Of a stretch of DNA of 64,000 nt, positions 25,561-34,655 are shown one piece after another. The stretch is taken from positions 3,203,001 through 3,267,000 of the forward strand of contig NZ_CP027231.1 in NCBI RefSeq assembly GCF_002998435.1, read 5' to 3'. A program made the position numbers and the translations under genes. The notes under the pieces were generated by a model. The model made no database searches. It saw nothing but the letters and a program-made list of their open reading frames with translations, and was not told the DNA's origin. Source of the DNA: Bacteroides zoogleoformans (lineage in GTDB: Bacteria; Bacteroidota; Bacteroidia; Bacteroidales; Bacteroidaceae). Position 1 is the first letter of the stretch, and each line of letters opens with the position of its first letter.

Positions 25561-26787
25561 ATGAAGAAGTTTTCCTTTATCCTTTTTATTTCTCTATTAA
25601 TCCCGCTTTTTGCTGTCGCTTCGGAAATGGGAGATCGTACTATTCCTGCTGAAGTGGCACAATTATCTGACAGCTTGAAACGGAAATTTGCACCGGACAA
25701 GCGTGTGGCTTTGTTCGATGTGGATTATTCTTTTTCGGGGAAAAACGTGATGTTGCGTGGCGTCACCACTTCGGCTGAAGCAAAGGCGGCACTGCTGGCA
25801 GGTTTGGCAAAAAGAGGATACAAAGTGATGGATTGCTTGCGGGTGCTTCCGGATGAGCAGGAACTTAAGGGCAAAACCTATGGCATTGTCAATGTATCGG
25901 TGTGCAATCTTCGTGTTGATGCCGATTTCTCTTCGGAGATGATGACACAGGGATTGATGGGCATGCCGGTCAGGATACTGCAACGTGAAGGTTGGTATCG
26001 CGTTCAGACACCGGATGACTACATCGCATGGGTGCATCGTGTAGGCGTTTATCCCGTTACAAAAGATGAACTGGCTGCATGGAACGCGGCGGAGAAGATT
26101 GTGGTGACCTCGCATTACGGTTTCGTCTATTCAGAACCCGACGCGGCTTCGCAGACCATTTCTGACGTTGTCGCCGGAAACCGTTTGAAGTGGGTAGGCG
26201 CCAAAGGAGCTTTTTATAAGGTCGCTTATCCGGATGGTCGAGAGGGGTACATCTCCAAATCGCTCGCTATGCCTGAGAAGAAATGGCGCGTTTCTCTCAA
26301 GCAAGATGCGGCAAGCATCATCGCCACGGCCAGCTCCATGATGGGAATACCTTATCTTTGGGCCGGAACGTCATCGAAAGGAGTGGATTGCAGCGGCTTT
26401 GTCCGTACCATTCTGTTTATGCACGACATCATTATTCCGCGCGATGCTTCTCAACAGGCATACGTCGGCGAGCATATCGACATTGCTTCCGATTTCGGCA
26501 ACTTGCAGCCGGGCGACTTGATATTCTTCGGACGCAAAGCAACGCCTGAACGTAAAGAGAGGGTAGTGCACGTCGGAATGTACATCGGCAACCGGCGCTT
26601 CATTCATTCGCAAGGAGATGTGCGTATCAGCAGTTTCAATCCCGCAGACGAATATTTTGATGAGTATAATCTGGGACGCTTGTTGTTTGCCTCGCGTATA
26701 TTGCCTTATATAAATAAGGAGAAGTCGCTAAATACGACGGAGAGGAATGGGTATTATCAGTCTCCTCCCTTACCTCCTCTCCCATAG
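25561..26787 (+). CDS. NlpC/P60 murein endopeptidase with SH3 domains
   Basis: A 408-residue exported enzyme that probably cuts between D-Glu and the diamino acid in peptidoglycan stem peptides. It has a signal peptide, a mixed N-terminal region, two SH3-like segments (about 125-165 and 180-240) and a C-terminal NlpC/P60 domain. Cys277 (GVDCSGF), His337 (VVHVGMYIG) and His349 (RFIHS) form the catalytic triad. The ATG at 25561 precedes the signal peptide; a TAACTTTG box at 25520-25527 excludes the longer frame. The last residues (SPPLPPLP) are encoded by an intergenic repeat at 26760. It probably works with the epimerase and transglutaminase-like genes after it. Confidence 0.9.
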   Translation: MKKFSFILFISLLIPLFAVASEMGDRTIPAEVAQLSDSLKRKFAPDKRVALFDVDYSFSGKNVMLRGVTTSAEAKAALLAGLAKRGYKVMDCLRVLPDEQELKGKTYGIVNVSVCNLRVDADFSSEMMTQGLMGMPVRILQREGWYRVQTPDDYIAWVHRVGVYPVTKDELAAWNAAEKIVVTSHYGFVYSEPDAASQTISDVVAGNRLKWVGAKGAFYKVAYPDGREGYISKSLAMPEKKWRVSLKQDAASIIATASSMMGIPYLWAGTSSKGVDCSGFVRTILFMHDIIIPRDASQQAYVGEHIDIASDFGNLQPGDLIFFGRKATPERKERVVHVGMYIGNRRFIHSQGDVRISSFNPADEYFDEYNLGRLLFASRILPYINKEKSLNTTERNGYYQSPPLPPLP

Positions 26788-26914
26788 AGAGGGGGAGTAG
26801 ATACTCTTACTGATTAGTGTGTAACTATAAATTGAAGCTAAGATAACTTTGCATATAAACTACTAAAAGTAACTTCAAACCTCCCCTCCCTATGGGGAGG
26901 GGTCGGGGGAGAGG
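26760..26914. repeat. Pair of inverted C/G-rich repeats flanking about 80 bp
   Basis: The left arm (26760-26797) and the right arm (26880-26914) are roughly reverse complements (ACCTCCTCTCCCATAGAGAG against CTCCCTATGGGGAGG). Each arm can also fold on itself. The pair encloses a possible TAACTTTG box (26844-26851) for the epimerase gene. The layout resembles a miniature inverted-repeat element. Confidence 0.55.
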
Positions 26915-26926
26915 CTTTTCCTAATT

Positions 26927-28099
26927 ATGTCAACCAGAAGAGATTTCCTAAAAACCGCCGCCTTTGCCGCACTTGGTTCGGGTTTGGCTGTCAATAATGT
27001 GTTTGCCGGAGGCAGTGAGTCGCTTTCGTTGTTCAATGTGAACAGCAAAGTGGGTACCACTCCTAAAATGAAACTGCGTTTCTTTCCTTATGAACTGCGG
27101 CTGCGGCACGTCTTCACTGTGGCCACTTATTCGCGTACCACCACCCCTGACATTCAAGTGGAGATAGAATATGATGGTATTGTGGGGTATGGCGAGGCCT
27201 CTATGCCTCCTTACCTGCAACATGAGTTGGGCACAATGGATAGTGTGATGGCTTTTTTGAAGAAAGTACAGGATGTCATCGGACAGTTTACAGACCCTTT
27301 CCGGCTGGAAGATATATTGACCTGTATCGATACGCTATCGCCCGGTGACTCTGCCGCCAAGGCGGCAGTGGACATTGCTTTGCACGACCTTGTAGGTAAG
27401 CTGTTGCAAGCCCCTTGGTATAAAATTTGGGGATTAGACAAGGAAAAAGCTCCTTCTACTACCTTTACCATAGGAATAGATACGGCAGATGTGGTGCGTG
27501 CAAAAACCAAAGAGTGTGCCGAGCAATTTAATATTCTTAAAGTGAAGTTGGGGAGAGAGAATGATAAAGAAATGATTGAAACCATTCGTTCGGTCACAAA
27601 TCTTCCGATTGCCATCGATGCCAACCAAGGCTGGAAAGACAAAGCATATGCCCTCGACATGATACATTGGCTGAAGGAAAAAGGCATTGTGATGATAGAG
27701 CAACCGATGCCCAAGGAGCAGTTGGATGACATTGCTTGGGTGACCGGGCAAAGCCCCTTGCCGGTGTTTGCCGATGAATCAGTACAGCGTTTAAAGGATG
27801 TAGTCCGCTTGAAAGGTGTCTTTACAGGCATCAATATCAAACTGATGAAATGTACCGGAATGCGCGAGGCCTGGAAGATGCTGACTTTAGCACGTGCATT
27901 GGACATGAAGGTTATGGTGGGGTGTATGACGGAAACGTCGTGCGCCGTCTCAGCCGCCGCCCAAATTTCTCCGGCAGTAGATTTTGCCGATTTGGATGGC
28001 AACCTGCTGATAGCTAATGACCGCTTCAAGGGAATGGAAGTGGTGAAAGGTAAAATTACATTGCCCCATTTGCCGGGTATCGGGGTGATGAAACTATAA
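26927..28099 (+). CDS. Dipeptide epimerase (L-Ala-D/L-Glu type)
   Basis: A 390-residue enolase-superfamily enzyme that probably converts L-Ala-D-Glu from murein into L-Ala-L-Glu. The catalytic lysine pair is in ILKVKLG, the metal ligands are in AIDANQGW, MIEQPM and FADES, and the opposite lysine is in GINIKLMK. The N-terminus, STRRDFLKTAAFAALGSGLA, looks like a twin-arginine signal, although Tat is uncommon in this group, so the location is uncertain. It lies between a murein endopeptidase and a transglutaminase-like gene, the usual salvage context. Confidence 0.87.
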   Translation: MSTRRDFLKTAAFAALGSGLAVNNVFAGGSESLSLFNVNSKVGTTPKMKLRFFPYELRLRHVFTVATYSRTTTPDIQVEIEYDGIVGYGEASMPPYLQHELGTMDSVMAFLKKVQDVIGQFTDPFRLEDILTCIDTLSPGDSAAKAAVDIALHDLVGKLLQAPWYKIWGLDKEKAPSTTFTIGIDTADVVRAKTKECAEQFNILKVKLGRENDKEMIETIRSVTNLPIAIDANQGWKDKAYALDMIHWLKEKGIVMIEQPMPKEQLDDIAWVTGQSPLPVFADESVQRLKDVVRLKGVFTGINIKLMKCTGMREAWKMLTLARALDMKVMVGCMTETSCAVSAAAQISPAVDFADLDGNLLIANDRFKGMEVVKGKITLPHLPGIGVMKL

Positions 28100-28102
28100 C
28101 TA

Positions 28103-29443
28103 ATGATTATGAAGAAGTTGCTATATGTTATATTTCTGTTCTTGCTGATGTCTGCTTGCAATACAAAGCAGCAGAGTAAGATTTATAATTGGGAAGAGGA
28201 CTTGCATCAACGTCTGCTTGTGGATTTCTGTATGACAGAAGCTCAAGTGAAAGACTATATCCGCAAATATATTCCCGATGTGACCGACGAGCAAATGCGC
28301 CGATGGGAAACTTCCAATGCTTTGGAGTGCATGATGCTGGATGGAGAGAAACGGTATTTTCGTAATGCTGGGCCTAATCTTTTTCGAATAGATTCTGTTT
28401 GTGGCAACATCAAAGCGAGCAAAGAAGGAAAAATGGCGAGTGGCAGCGAAAAAGTGAATCAAGAGAATCTGCCCGAAATCATCTCTGTCGTGAAGAAAGA
28501 GGCGAAAACGGTTGTTGTGCCCAAACGCATGCGTGTCACCTATACGCTGACGGTTGATACCAATGCCGTACCTGCCGGAAAAATTGTCCGTTGCTGGTTG
28601 CCTTATCCTCGCACGGATCAGGTGCGCCAGCAAGATGTCAGGCTTATTTCTGCCAGTGAGCCGGAGTATATTCTGTCTCCGCAAGATTGTCGTCATAGTA
28701 CGCTGTATATGGAGCAACGTGCCGTCGAAGGCGAGCCTACCGTCTTTTCCGAGACATTTGAATTTACTGCGTACGGTGAGTGGCACAATCTGAAACCGGA
28801 AGATGTGTTGCCTTATGATACGAGCACTGCCCTCTATAAGGAATATACGGCCGAACGCGAGAAGCATATCCTCTTTTTGCCTCGTATGCGCGAACTTGCT
28901 GCCAGATTGACAGCCGGAGAAACCAATCCTTATCTGAAAGCAAAGCGTATCTTCCGTTGGGTGAACGACCATTTTCCGTGGGCATCGGCACGAGAATATT
29001 CTACGATTGAAAATATCCCGGAATATGTATTGGAACATCGTCATGGTGATTGCGGGCAGGTCAGCTTGCTGTTCATCACGCTTTGTCGCATCAGTGGCAT
29101 CCCTGCGCATTTCCAAAGCGGTTTTATGATGCATCCGCATGCTTGGAATCTACACGATTGGGCGGAAGTCTATTTTGAGGGTGTAGGTTGGGTTCCGGTA
29201 GACCAGTCGTTCGGCATTCCTGTTTTTGCCCGCAATGTGGAGGAGGAGTATTTCTTTCTGGGCGGCATTGACTCTTGGCGTATGATTGTGAATACGGATT
29301 ATGGTATGCCTTTGATACCCGCAAAGAAGTATCCCCGCAGTGAGACCGTTGATTTTCAACGTGGTGAAGTGGAATGGGAGGGCGGTAATCTCTACTTCCC
29401 TCAGTGGAATTATCACATGGATATCGATTATCTGAATTATTGA
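28103..29443 (+). CDS. Transglutaminase-like lipoprotein
   Basis: A 446-residue envelope protein with signal peptide ending MSAC (lipobox). The C-terminal half carries a transglutaminase-like cysteine-protease core: Cys317 in HRHGDCGQVSLLF, His346 in HPHAWNLHDWAEVYF, and the Asp in GWVPVDQSFG. Such proteins usually act as peptidases, here probably on murein peptides. It starts 3 bp after the epimerase gene, so the two are co-translated or at least co-transcribed. Confidence 0.85.
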   Translation: MIMKKLLYVIFLFLLMSACNTKQQSKIYNWEEDLHQRLLVDFCMTEAQVKDYIRKYIPDVTDEQMRRWETSNALECMMLDGEKRYFRNAGPNLFRIDSVCGNIKASKEGKMASGSEKVNQENLPEIISVVKKEAKTVVVPKRMRVTYTLTVDTNAVPAGKIVRCWLPYPRTDQVRQQDVRLISASEPEYILSPQDCRHSTLYMEQRAVEGEPTVFSETFEFTAYGEWHNLKPEDVLPYDTSTALYKEYTAEREKHILFLPRMRELAARLTAGETNPYLKAKRIFRWVNDHFPWASAREYSTIENIPEYVLEHRHGDCGQVSLLFITLCRISGIPAHFQSGFMMHPHAWNLHDWAEVYFEGVGWVPVDQSFGIPVFARNVEEEYFFLGGIDSWRMIVNTDYGMPLIPAKKYPRSETVDFQRGEVEWEGGNLYFPQWNYHMDIDYLNY

Positions 29444-29677
29444 GATAAAATGTGCTGTTCTTTGCACTATCTGTCAGTCTTTTGACAGACGGCAATCGTG
29501 CATAAATGCTAATTTGTCAGTCTTCGCCGTTAATCGCTGTTAACCTCTAAATACCCTCTGTTAAAAGAGAACAAAAAAGAGTGACAAGGGGAATAAGAGA
29601 ACATTTTTTGTCGTTATTTTAACGTCACAATGTTAAACGAAACTTGAATATTAACAGTTTAAAGAATAGAAATTAGT

Positions 29678-31246
29678 ATGAAACAGACAACAAAAAACAT
29701 CCTTGGAGTTGCGGCTATTGTGCTCCTTAGTTCAGGAGTGGCCGGCATTACTACTTATAGAATGTTGAAGAGCGAGGCGTCGGTTGCCTCAGGTTCGTTC
29801 GACGAAATGTTTGAGCAGAATCCCGATGTTCGGTTAGCTTCTTATAGCGCAGCCGCTTTGCAACCGGTCGATTTGACTCAAGCCGCAGAAACTTCCATTC
29901 ATGGTGTGGTTCATATCCGTTCTACCCAGTCTTCCAAAGTTCGGGAAGTGGAGGTACGCGATCCTTTCTCTGACTTCTTCGGCGATTTCTTTGGCAATCG
30001 GGGCGGGACGCAGAAACGTCAGGTGCAGACTCCGGAACGTACCGGTTTCGGTTCGGGAGTTATCATCTCTAAAGACGGCTATATAGTAACAAATAACCAT
30101 GTGATAGCCGGTGCGGATGAAATCAGCGTGACGCTGAACGATAACCGCCAGTTCAAGGGACGCATTATCGGCACAGATGAAGAAACGGATTTGGCTTTGA
30201 TTAAAATTGAAGGAGATGAATTTCCTACTGTGCCCGTAGGCGATTCGGATGCGTTGAAAGTGGGAGAGTGGGTACTTGCCGTAGGCAATCCTTTCAATCT
30301 GACTTCTACGGTAACGGCCGGTATTGTCAGCGCGAAAGCGCGCTCGTTGGGCATGGGACAGGTGACGGGTAAACAAAGCATAGAGTCCTACATCCAGACG
30401 GATGCTGCCATCAATCAGGGTAACAGTGGCGGTGCATTGGTAAATGCGCGTGGTGAACTTGTTGGCATCAATGCGGCCTTGTTTTCGCCGACGGGTTCGA
30501 ATACCGGTTATGGTTTTGCCATTCCTACCAGCATTATGAAGAAAGTGGTGGCCGACCTAAAGCAGTTTGGTACGGTTCAACGTGTGAAGCTGGGTGTCAG
30601 CATCACAAGTCTTACGGAGGAACCCGGCGATACGCAGGTGGCCGACGAGACTGGCAAGAAATTCAGCGACGTGAAGAAAGAAGCGCGTGAGAAGTTTGGA
30701 GTGGTAGATGGCCTTTGGGTACGTGAGATTGTGGAAGGAAGTTCTGCTTCCGATTCTGAGATGAAAGTAGATGATGTGATTGTCGGTATGGAGGGCAAGG
30801 CTATTCATAAATTTGCCGACCTGCAGGAATTGCTGGCTAAGCATCGCCCGGGCGACAAGGTGCAGGTGAAAGTGATGCGCAATAAGAAAGAGAAGACCAT
30901 TCCTGTGACATTGAAAAATGAACAAGGCACTACGAAAGTAGTTAAAGACGCGGGAATGGAAATTCTGGGCGCAGCCTTTAAACCGATATCCGATGCCTTG
31001 AAGAAACAGCTGAATTTGGCTTACGGCTTGGAAGTAACGGGCGTTACTAATGGCAAGATGGCCGATGCAGGCATTCGCAAAGGTTTTATCATCCTCAAGG
31101 CAAACGGTCAGTCGGTAAAGACGGTGGACGATTTGGAAAAGGCGATGAAGGAAGCAAGGAAGTCACCCGAACAAGGGTTGTTCATCACCGGTATGTTCCC
31201 ATCAGGAAAGCGCGCCATGTATGCCGTAGATTTGACACAAGAATAA
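29678..31246 (+). CDS. HtrA/Deg-family periplasmic serine protease
   Basis: A 522-residue protease and chaperone for misfolded envelope proteins. It has an N-terminal membrane or signal segment, then a trypsin-like domain with the triad His141 (TNNHVIAGADE), Asp171 (EETDLALIKI) and Ser250 (NQGNSGGALVN), and two PDZ domains (about 310-410 and 425-515). The 5' gap contains several GTTAA/TTAAC motifs of unknown meaning. It is followed by rpoD, which has its own promoter. Confidence 0.94.
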   Translation: MKQTTKNILGVAAIVLLSSGVAGITTYRMLKSEASVASGSFDEMFEQNPDVRLASYSAAALQPVDLTQAAETSIHGVVHIRSTQSSKVREVEVRDPFSDFFGDFFGNRGGTQKRQVQTPERTGFGSGVIISKDGYIVTNNHVIAGADEISVTLNDNRQFKGRIIGTDEETDLALIKIEGDEFPTVPVGDSDALKVGEWVLAVGNPFNLTSTVTAGIVSAKARSLGMGQVTGKQSIESYIQTDAAINQGNSGGALVNARGELVGINAALFSPTGSNTGYGFAIPTSIMKKVVADLKQFGTVQRVKLGVSITSLTEEPGDTQVADETGKKFSDVKKEAREKFGVVDGLWVREIVEGSSASDSEMKVDDVIVGMEGKAIHKFADLQELLAKHRPGDKVQVKVMRNKKEKTIPVTLKNEQGTTKVVKDAGMEILGAAFKPISDALKKQLNLAYGLEVTGVTNGKMADAGIRKGFIILKANGQSVKTVDDLEKAMKEARKSPEQGLFITGMFPSGKRAMYAVDLTQE

Positions 31247-31445
31247 AAAAATATAAGGTAAAGATTGTCAGGATACAGAGACAAAGTTAGAGCGAGAAAC
31301 GTCTAAAGAGGCTCTAATATTAGCGAATAAAATCCCAAAGAAGGTGTCGGCAAGATATTTGTCGGCATCTTTTTGGTTATAATGGTTGAGATATAAATTT
31401 GGTGAAAAAGTGGAGATGAAATTCTTGTAACAAAAGATTTTATCA

Positions 31446-31453
31446 TAACTTTG
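31446..31453 (+). promoter_or_regulatory. rpoD -7 box
   Basis: TAACTTTG, 22 bp before the start codon, so the leader is very short. Confidence 0.5.
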
Positions 31454-31475
31454 CAACCCAAATCCGTTTTAGATA

Positions 31476-32336
31476 ATGAGACAACTTAAGATTACCAAAA
31501 GTATCACTAACAGAGAGAGTGCTTCTCTTGACAAGTATTTGCAGGAAATCGGTCGCGAAGACCTCATTACTGTTGAAGAGGAAGTGGAACTCGCTCAGCG
31601 CATCCGCAAGGGTGACCGTGTTGCATTGGAGAAACTGACACGTGCCAATCTGCGTTTCGTTGTATCTGTAGCCAAGCAGTACCAGAACCAGGGTTTGAGT
31701 TTGCCCGACTTGATTAATGAGGGTAATTTAGGACTGATCAAGGCTGCCGAAAAGTTCGATGAAACACGTGGATTTAAGTTCATCAGTTATGCAGTGTGGT
31801 GGATACGCCAGTCTATTCTACAAGCTTTGGCAGAGCAGTCGCGCATTGTGCGTCTTCCGTTGAATCAGGTAGGTTCGCTGAATAAAATCAGTAAGGCCTT
31901 TTCTAAATTTGAACAGGAAAACGAGCGCCGTCCGTCTCCCGAAGAGCTTGCCGAAGAACTGGAAATCCCTGTTGACAAAATCTCTGATACGTTGAAGGTG
32001 TCAGGACGCCACATATCGGTGGACGCACCTTTCGTAGAAGGAGAAGACAACAGTTTGCTCGATGTGTTGGTCAACGATGATTCTCCTATGGCCGACCGCT
32101 CTTTGGTGAACGAGTCTCTTGCGAGGGAAATTGATAGAGCTCTTTCTACGTTAACCGAACGCGAAAAAGAAATCATACAGATGTTTTTCGGTATCGGACA
32201 ACAGGAAATGACATTAGAAGAAATCGGCGACAAATTCGGCTTGACCCGTGAGCGTGTACGCCAGATTAAAGAAAAAGCAATCAGAAGATTAAGACAAAGT
32301 AATCGTAGCAAATTGCTCAAATCTTATTTGGGATAA
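31476..32336 (+). CDS. rpoD: Primary RNA polymerase sigma factor (Bacteroidetes short form)
   Basis: A 286-residue housekeeping sigma factor. Bacteroidetes RpoD is short because it lacks the acidic region 1.1 and the large non-conserved insert. Region 1.2 is at about 15-50, region 2 holds [23 protein letters not shown] and the -10-reading helix [14 protein letters not shown], region 3 is [10 protein letters not shown], and region 4 is [14 protein letters not shown] with the helix-turn-helix [19 protein letters not shown]. It recognises the TTTG/TAnnTTTG promoters noted throughout the window. Confidence 0.96.
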   Translation: MRQLKITKSITNRESASLDKYLQEIGREDLITVEEEVELAQRIRKGDRVALEKLTRANLRFVVSVAKQYQNQGLSLPDLINEGNLGLIKAAEKFDETRGFKFISYAVWWIRQSILQALAEQSRIVRLPLNQVGSLNKISKAFSKFEQENERRPSPEELAEELEIPVDKISDTLKVSGRHISVDAPFVEGEDNSLLDVLVNDDSPMADRSLVNESLAREIDRALSTLTEREKEIIQMFFGIGQQEMTLEEIGDKFGLTRERVRQIKEKAIRRLRQSNRSKLLKSYLG

Positions 32337-32372
32337 ATAAGAAATATTGATTTCCGACTTATAGAAAGAATT

Positions 32373-32409
32373 AAAAACCGTGTGCTTTTCGGAGCATGCG
32401 GTTTTTTTC
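32373..32409 (+). terminator. rpoD terminator
   Basis: AAAAACCGTGTGCT pairs with AGCATGCGGTTTTT with one G-T pair, followed by T and C. A strong intrinsic terminator. Confidence 0.85.
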
Positions 32410-32410
32410 T

Positions 32411-32418
32411 TATCTTTG
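32411..32418 (+). promoter_or_regulatory. -7 box for the gene at 32483
   Basis: TATCTTTG directly after the rpoD terminator. Confidence 0.5.
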
Positions 32419-32482
32419 CCGCGATTGCTTGTTGATTTTTGTCAATAGCTTTCCGGTTTATTACTAAACTTTTAATTAATTC

Positions 32483-32881
32483 ATGAAATACGTTCGCATA
32501 CTTTGTGCCGTGGCTTTGGTTTTTGCATTGTGCCCGGCTTTTACAATGAAGAATAAAGAGAAGGCGGTATATGCCTTTGGAGTGGCTGCCTCTTTCAATG
32601 ATTCAATTGTGTATTATACGGAAATCCAGTTGTTGGATAGTGTGGAATTAGACAAGAATGGTTTCTTGCCCAAGAGGGAGTTATACACATATCAGTTGAA
32701 GAATTATTTGGAAGCTGATTTTAAAAAGCCTGACTACACCTGTATGATTTATTTTTCCGAGAACAAAAAGAAGCTGGAAAAAGAAGCTGCCAAAGTGAAA
32801 GGGAAGTATAAAAAGAGTACAGGGTTGCTGCTTCAAGGGATAGAGCCTTCTGCTTTTAAGTTCAAGAAGCCTCAGGAATAA
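32483..32881 (+). CDS. Small exported protein of unknown function
   Basis: A 132-residue protein with a signal peptide (CAVALVFALCPAFT). The mature part is lysine-rich with FGVAASFNDSIVYYTEIQLLD at the start and KKLEKEAAKVKGKYKK near the end. I do not recognise the family. It starts a two-gene unit with the clostripain-like gene 24 bp downstream, so the two may act together. Confidence 0.7.
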   Translation: MKYVRILCAVALVFALCPAFTMKNKEKAVYAFGVAASFNDSIVYYTEIQLLDSVELDKNGFLPKRELYTYQLKNYLEADFKKPDYTCMIYFSENKKKLEKEAAKVKGKYKKSTGLLLQGIEPSAFKFKKPQE

Positions 32882-32905
32882 TCCTTGTGTTTAAAACTCA
32901 AACGA

Positions 32906-34159
32906 ATGATTATGAAATTTGATTTTCATCTTTTAATGGGAATATTCTTTTCCATCTTGTTGACCGGATGTGAAAAGAAGGAGTGTCCTGCTCCTCCGGC
33001 CGAGGGAAGCCGTACGGTGCTGGTCTATATCGTGGCAGATAAGAATGGTTTGGATGAAAATTACAATAACCAAGATTTTGCGACTAAGGATGTGGAGGAA
33101 ATGATGGCAGGAATGAAATCTGTCGATTCCTCGCTTCATAACTTGTTGGTTTATTTGGATAATAACGATAAGCCCGTCTTGTTTCGCATACACAAAGACG
33201 GCAGTGGGAAAGTGACAAAGGAGATACTTAAAGAATATGATGAACAGGTGTCTACGGAAACACAGGTTATGAAAGAAGTGTTGAGCCGTGCTTTCCAAGA
33301 ATATCCGGCTGATAGCTACGGGCTGGTGTACTGGTCGCATTGCGACGGATGGATTCCATATCCTTTGGAAATTCCCAGAACCCGTTGGATAGGGCAGGAT
33401 AGGGGGAATGGTGATGACAGAATGAATATCTCCGGTTTGGTGGAAGTGCTGCAATTGGCTCCACACCTGGAGTTTATCATGTTCGACGCTTGTTTTATGA
33501 TGTCTGTTGAGGTGGCTTACGAGGTACGCAAATATACTGATTATTATATGGGGTCGCCAACAGAAAATCCGGGGCCGGGTGCTCCTTATGACAGGATTGT
33601 GCCATTGATGTTTAAATCGAATGCTGCTGTCGGCATGGCTGAGGAGTATTTTAAGGCCTATAATGAGATTTATACAGGTGGTATCGGTATATCAAACGAT
33701 AATTGGACGGGGGGGACTTCCATTACTGTTTTAAAAACGGCAGAGTTGGAGAAACTGGCGGCGGCTACAAAGCAGGTTTTGCAGAGCGGTATGGGTGTTT
33801 CGGAGCTTCGTTCCAAAGTGTTTGATTACGATAAACGTACTTCCATAAGTAGTTATGTCGGTTATTTCGATATGGTGGAAATGATGGAATATCTGACAGA
33901 TGATGCCGGCTATCAGGCGTGGAAGCAGGCTTTTGCATCTGCCCTCGGTTATTGGAATACAACCGAAAAGAACTTCTCTATGTTCGTTGGACGAAAGTTC
34001 GATTCTATTGAAGGAATGTTCCCAATGCAACCCCGCGCTAATGGAGTGACGCACTACATTCCTTCCGAGTCTACCGCTTATGAAGTGAGGGCTGCCAATA
34101 TAGCCTATCGCTCCACTGCGTGGTACGAAGCAGCCGGACTCTCCCTTCTTGGTTGGTAG
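32906..34159 (+). CDS. Clostripain-family (C11) cysteine peptidase lipoprotein
   Basis: A 418-residue lipoprotein (LLTGC lipobox) with a C11 peptidase core. Family members cut after basic residues. The catalytic His145 is in GLVYWSHCDGW and Cys196 is in FIMFDACFMMSVEVAYE, and the early strand VLVYIVADKNGLDENYNN is typical. ATG codons at 32906 and 32912 are both possible. Similar gut Bacteroides enzymes are surface or secreted; this one should be membrane-anchored. Confidence 0.87.
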   Translation: MIMKFDFHLLMGIFFSILLTGCEKKECPAPPAEGSRTVLVYIVADKNGLDENYNNQDFATKDVEEMMAGMKSVDSSLHNLLVYLDNNDKPVLFRIHKDGSGKVTKEILKEYDEQVSTETQVMKEVLSRAFQEYPADSYGLVYWSHCDGWIPYPLEIPRTRWIGQDRGNGDDRMNISGLVEVLQLAPHLEFIMFDACFMMSVEVAYEVRKYTDYYMGSPTENPGPGAPYDRIVPLMFKSNAAVGMAEEYFKAYNEIYTGGIGISNDNWTGGTSITVLKTAELEKLAAATKQVLQSGMGVSELRSKVFDYDKRTSISSYVGYFDMVEMMEYLTDDAGYQAWKQAFASALGYWNTTEKNFSMFVGRKFDSIEGMFPMQPRANGVTHYIPSESTAYEVRAANIAYRSTAWYEAAGLSLLGW

Positions 34160-34247
34160 CATGGCCTGCCGATTCTTTTCCGAGTGAGGGTAGTCTAATC
34201 TTTGTTCTTTTATAAAGAAATTCCCTGCTGATAATGAATGATTTACG

Positions 34248-34345
34248 CTTGTACAAGTGAGAGCCTACACTTGTACAAGCGTAACCTTATACTTGTACAA
34301 GCGTTGGCCTTCACTTGTACAAGTGCAAGCTCTCGCTTGTATCAT
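34248..34345. repeat. 22-bp-phased array of CTTGTACAAG palindromes
   Basis: The perfect 10-bp palindrome CTTGTACAAG starts at 34248, 34270, 34292 and 34314, and a decayed copy (CTTGTATCAT) starts at 34336. The spacing is exactly 22 bp each time. Between cores the sequence varies but keeps a CCT(A/T) stretch. The rest of the gap to 34655 is AT- and pyrimidine-rich, without a convincing gene; the frames at 34257-34573 on both strands are by-products. Confidence 0.9.
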
Positions 34346-34655
34346 CCTGCATTCTCCTGATATTTGGGCTGACGGTTGTGTATCCGATTTCTGCCTGAAA
34401 TTGCTCCGACTACTGCTATTTCTTTTTCGGTTGCTTTTATTGGTCTCTCCCGGTTTTCGGTTGCTGAAGATGTACCGAAAGTGGGTTGCCGGATAAAAAG
34501 AGCAATGCTTCTTCTTATGAATAACGCCTCTTCTTCGTGTAGTCTTTTTTATTAATAACAAGCCTGTTAACATTATTTTCTATTGGAAATTATTTAATAA
34601 GAGGAATTATTCTTTCCTTTGCACAGTCAAACTTTAAAAGTGAAAAGAGAAGAGT

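Noticed and set aside
31300..31380. Hairpin after the HtrA gene
   Set aside because: The repeated GTCGGCA copies are direct, not inverted, so no stable stem forms.
34257..34573. Frames of 79 and 102 codons on both strands
   Set aside because: They read through the CTTGTACAAG array and have no recognisable protein features.
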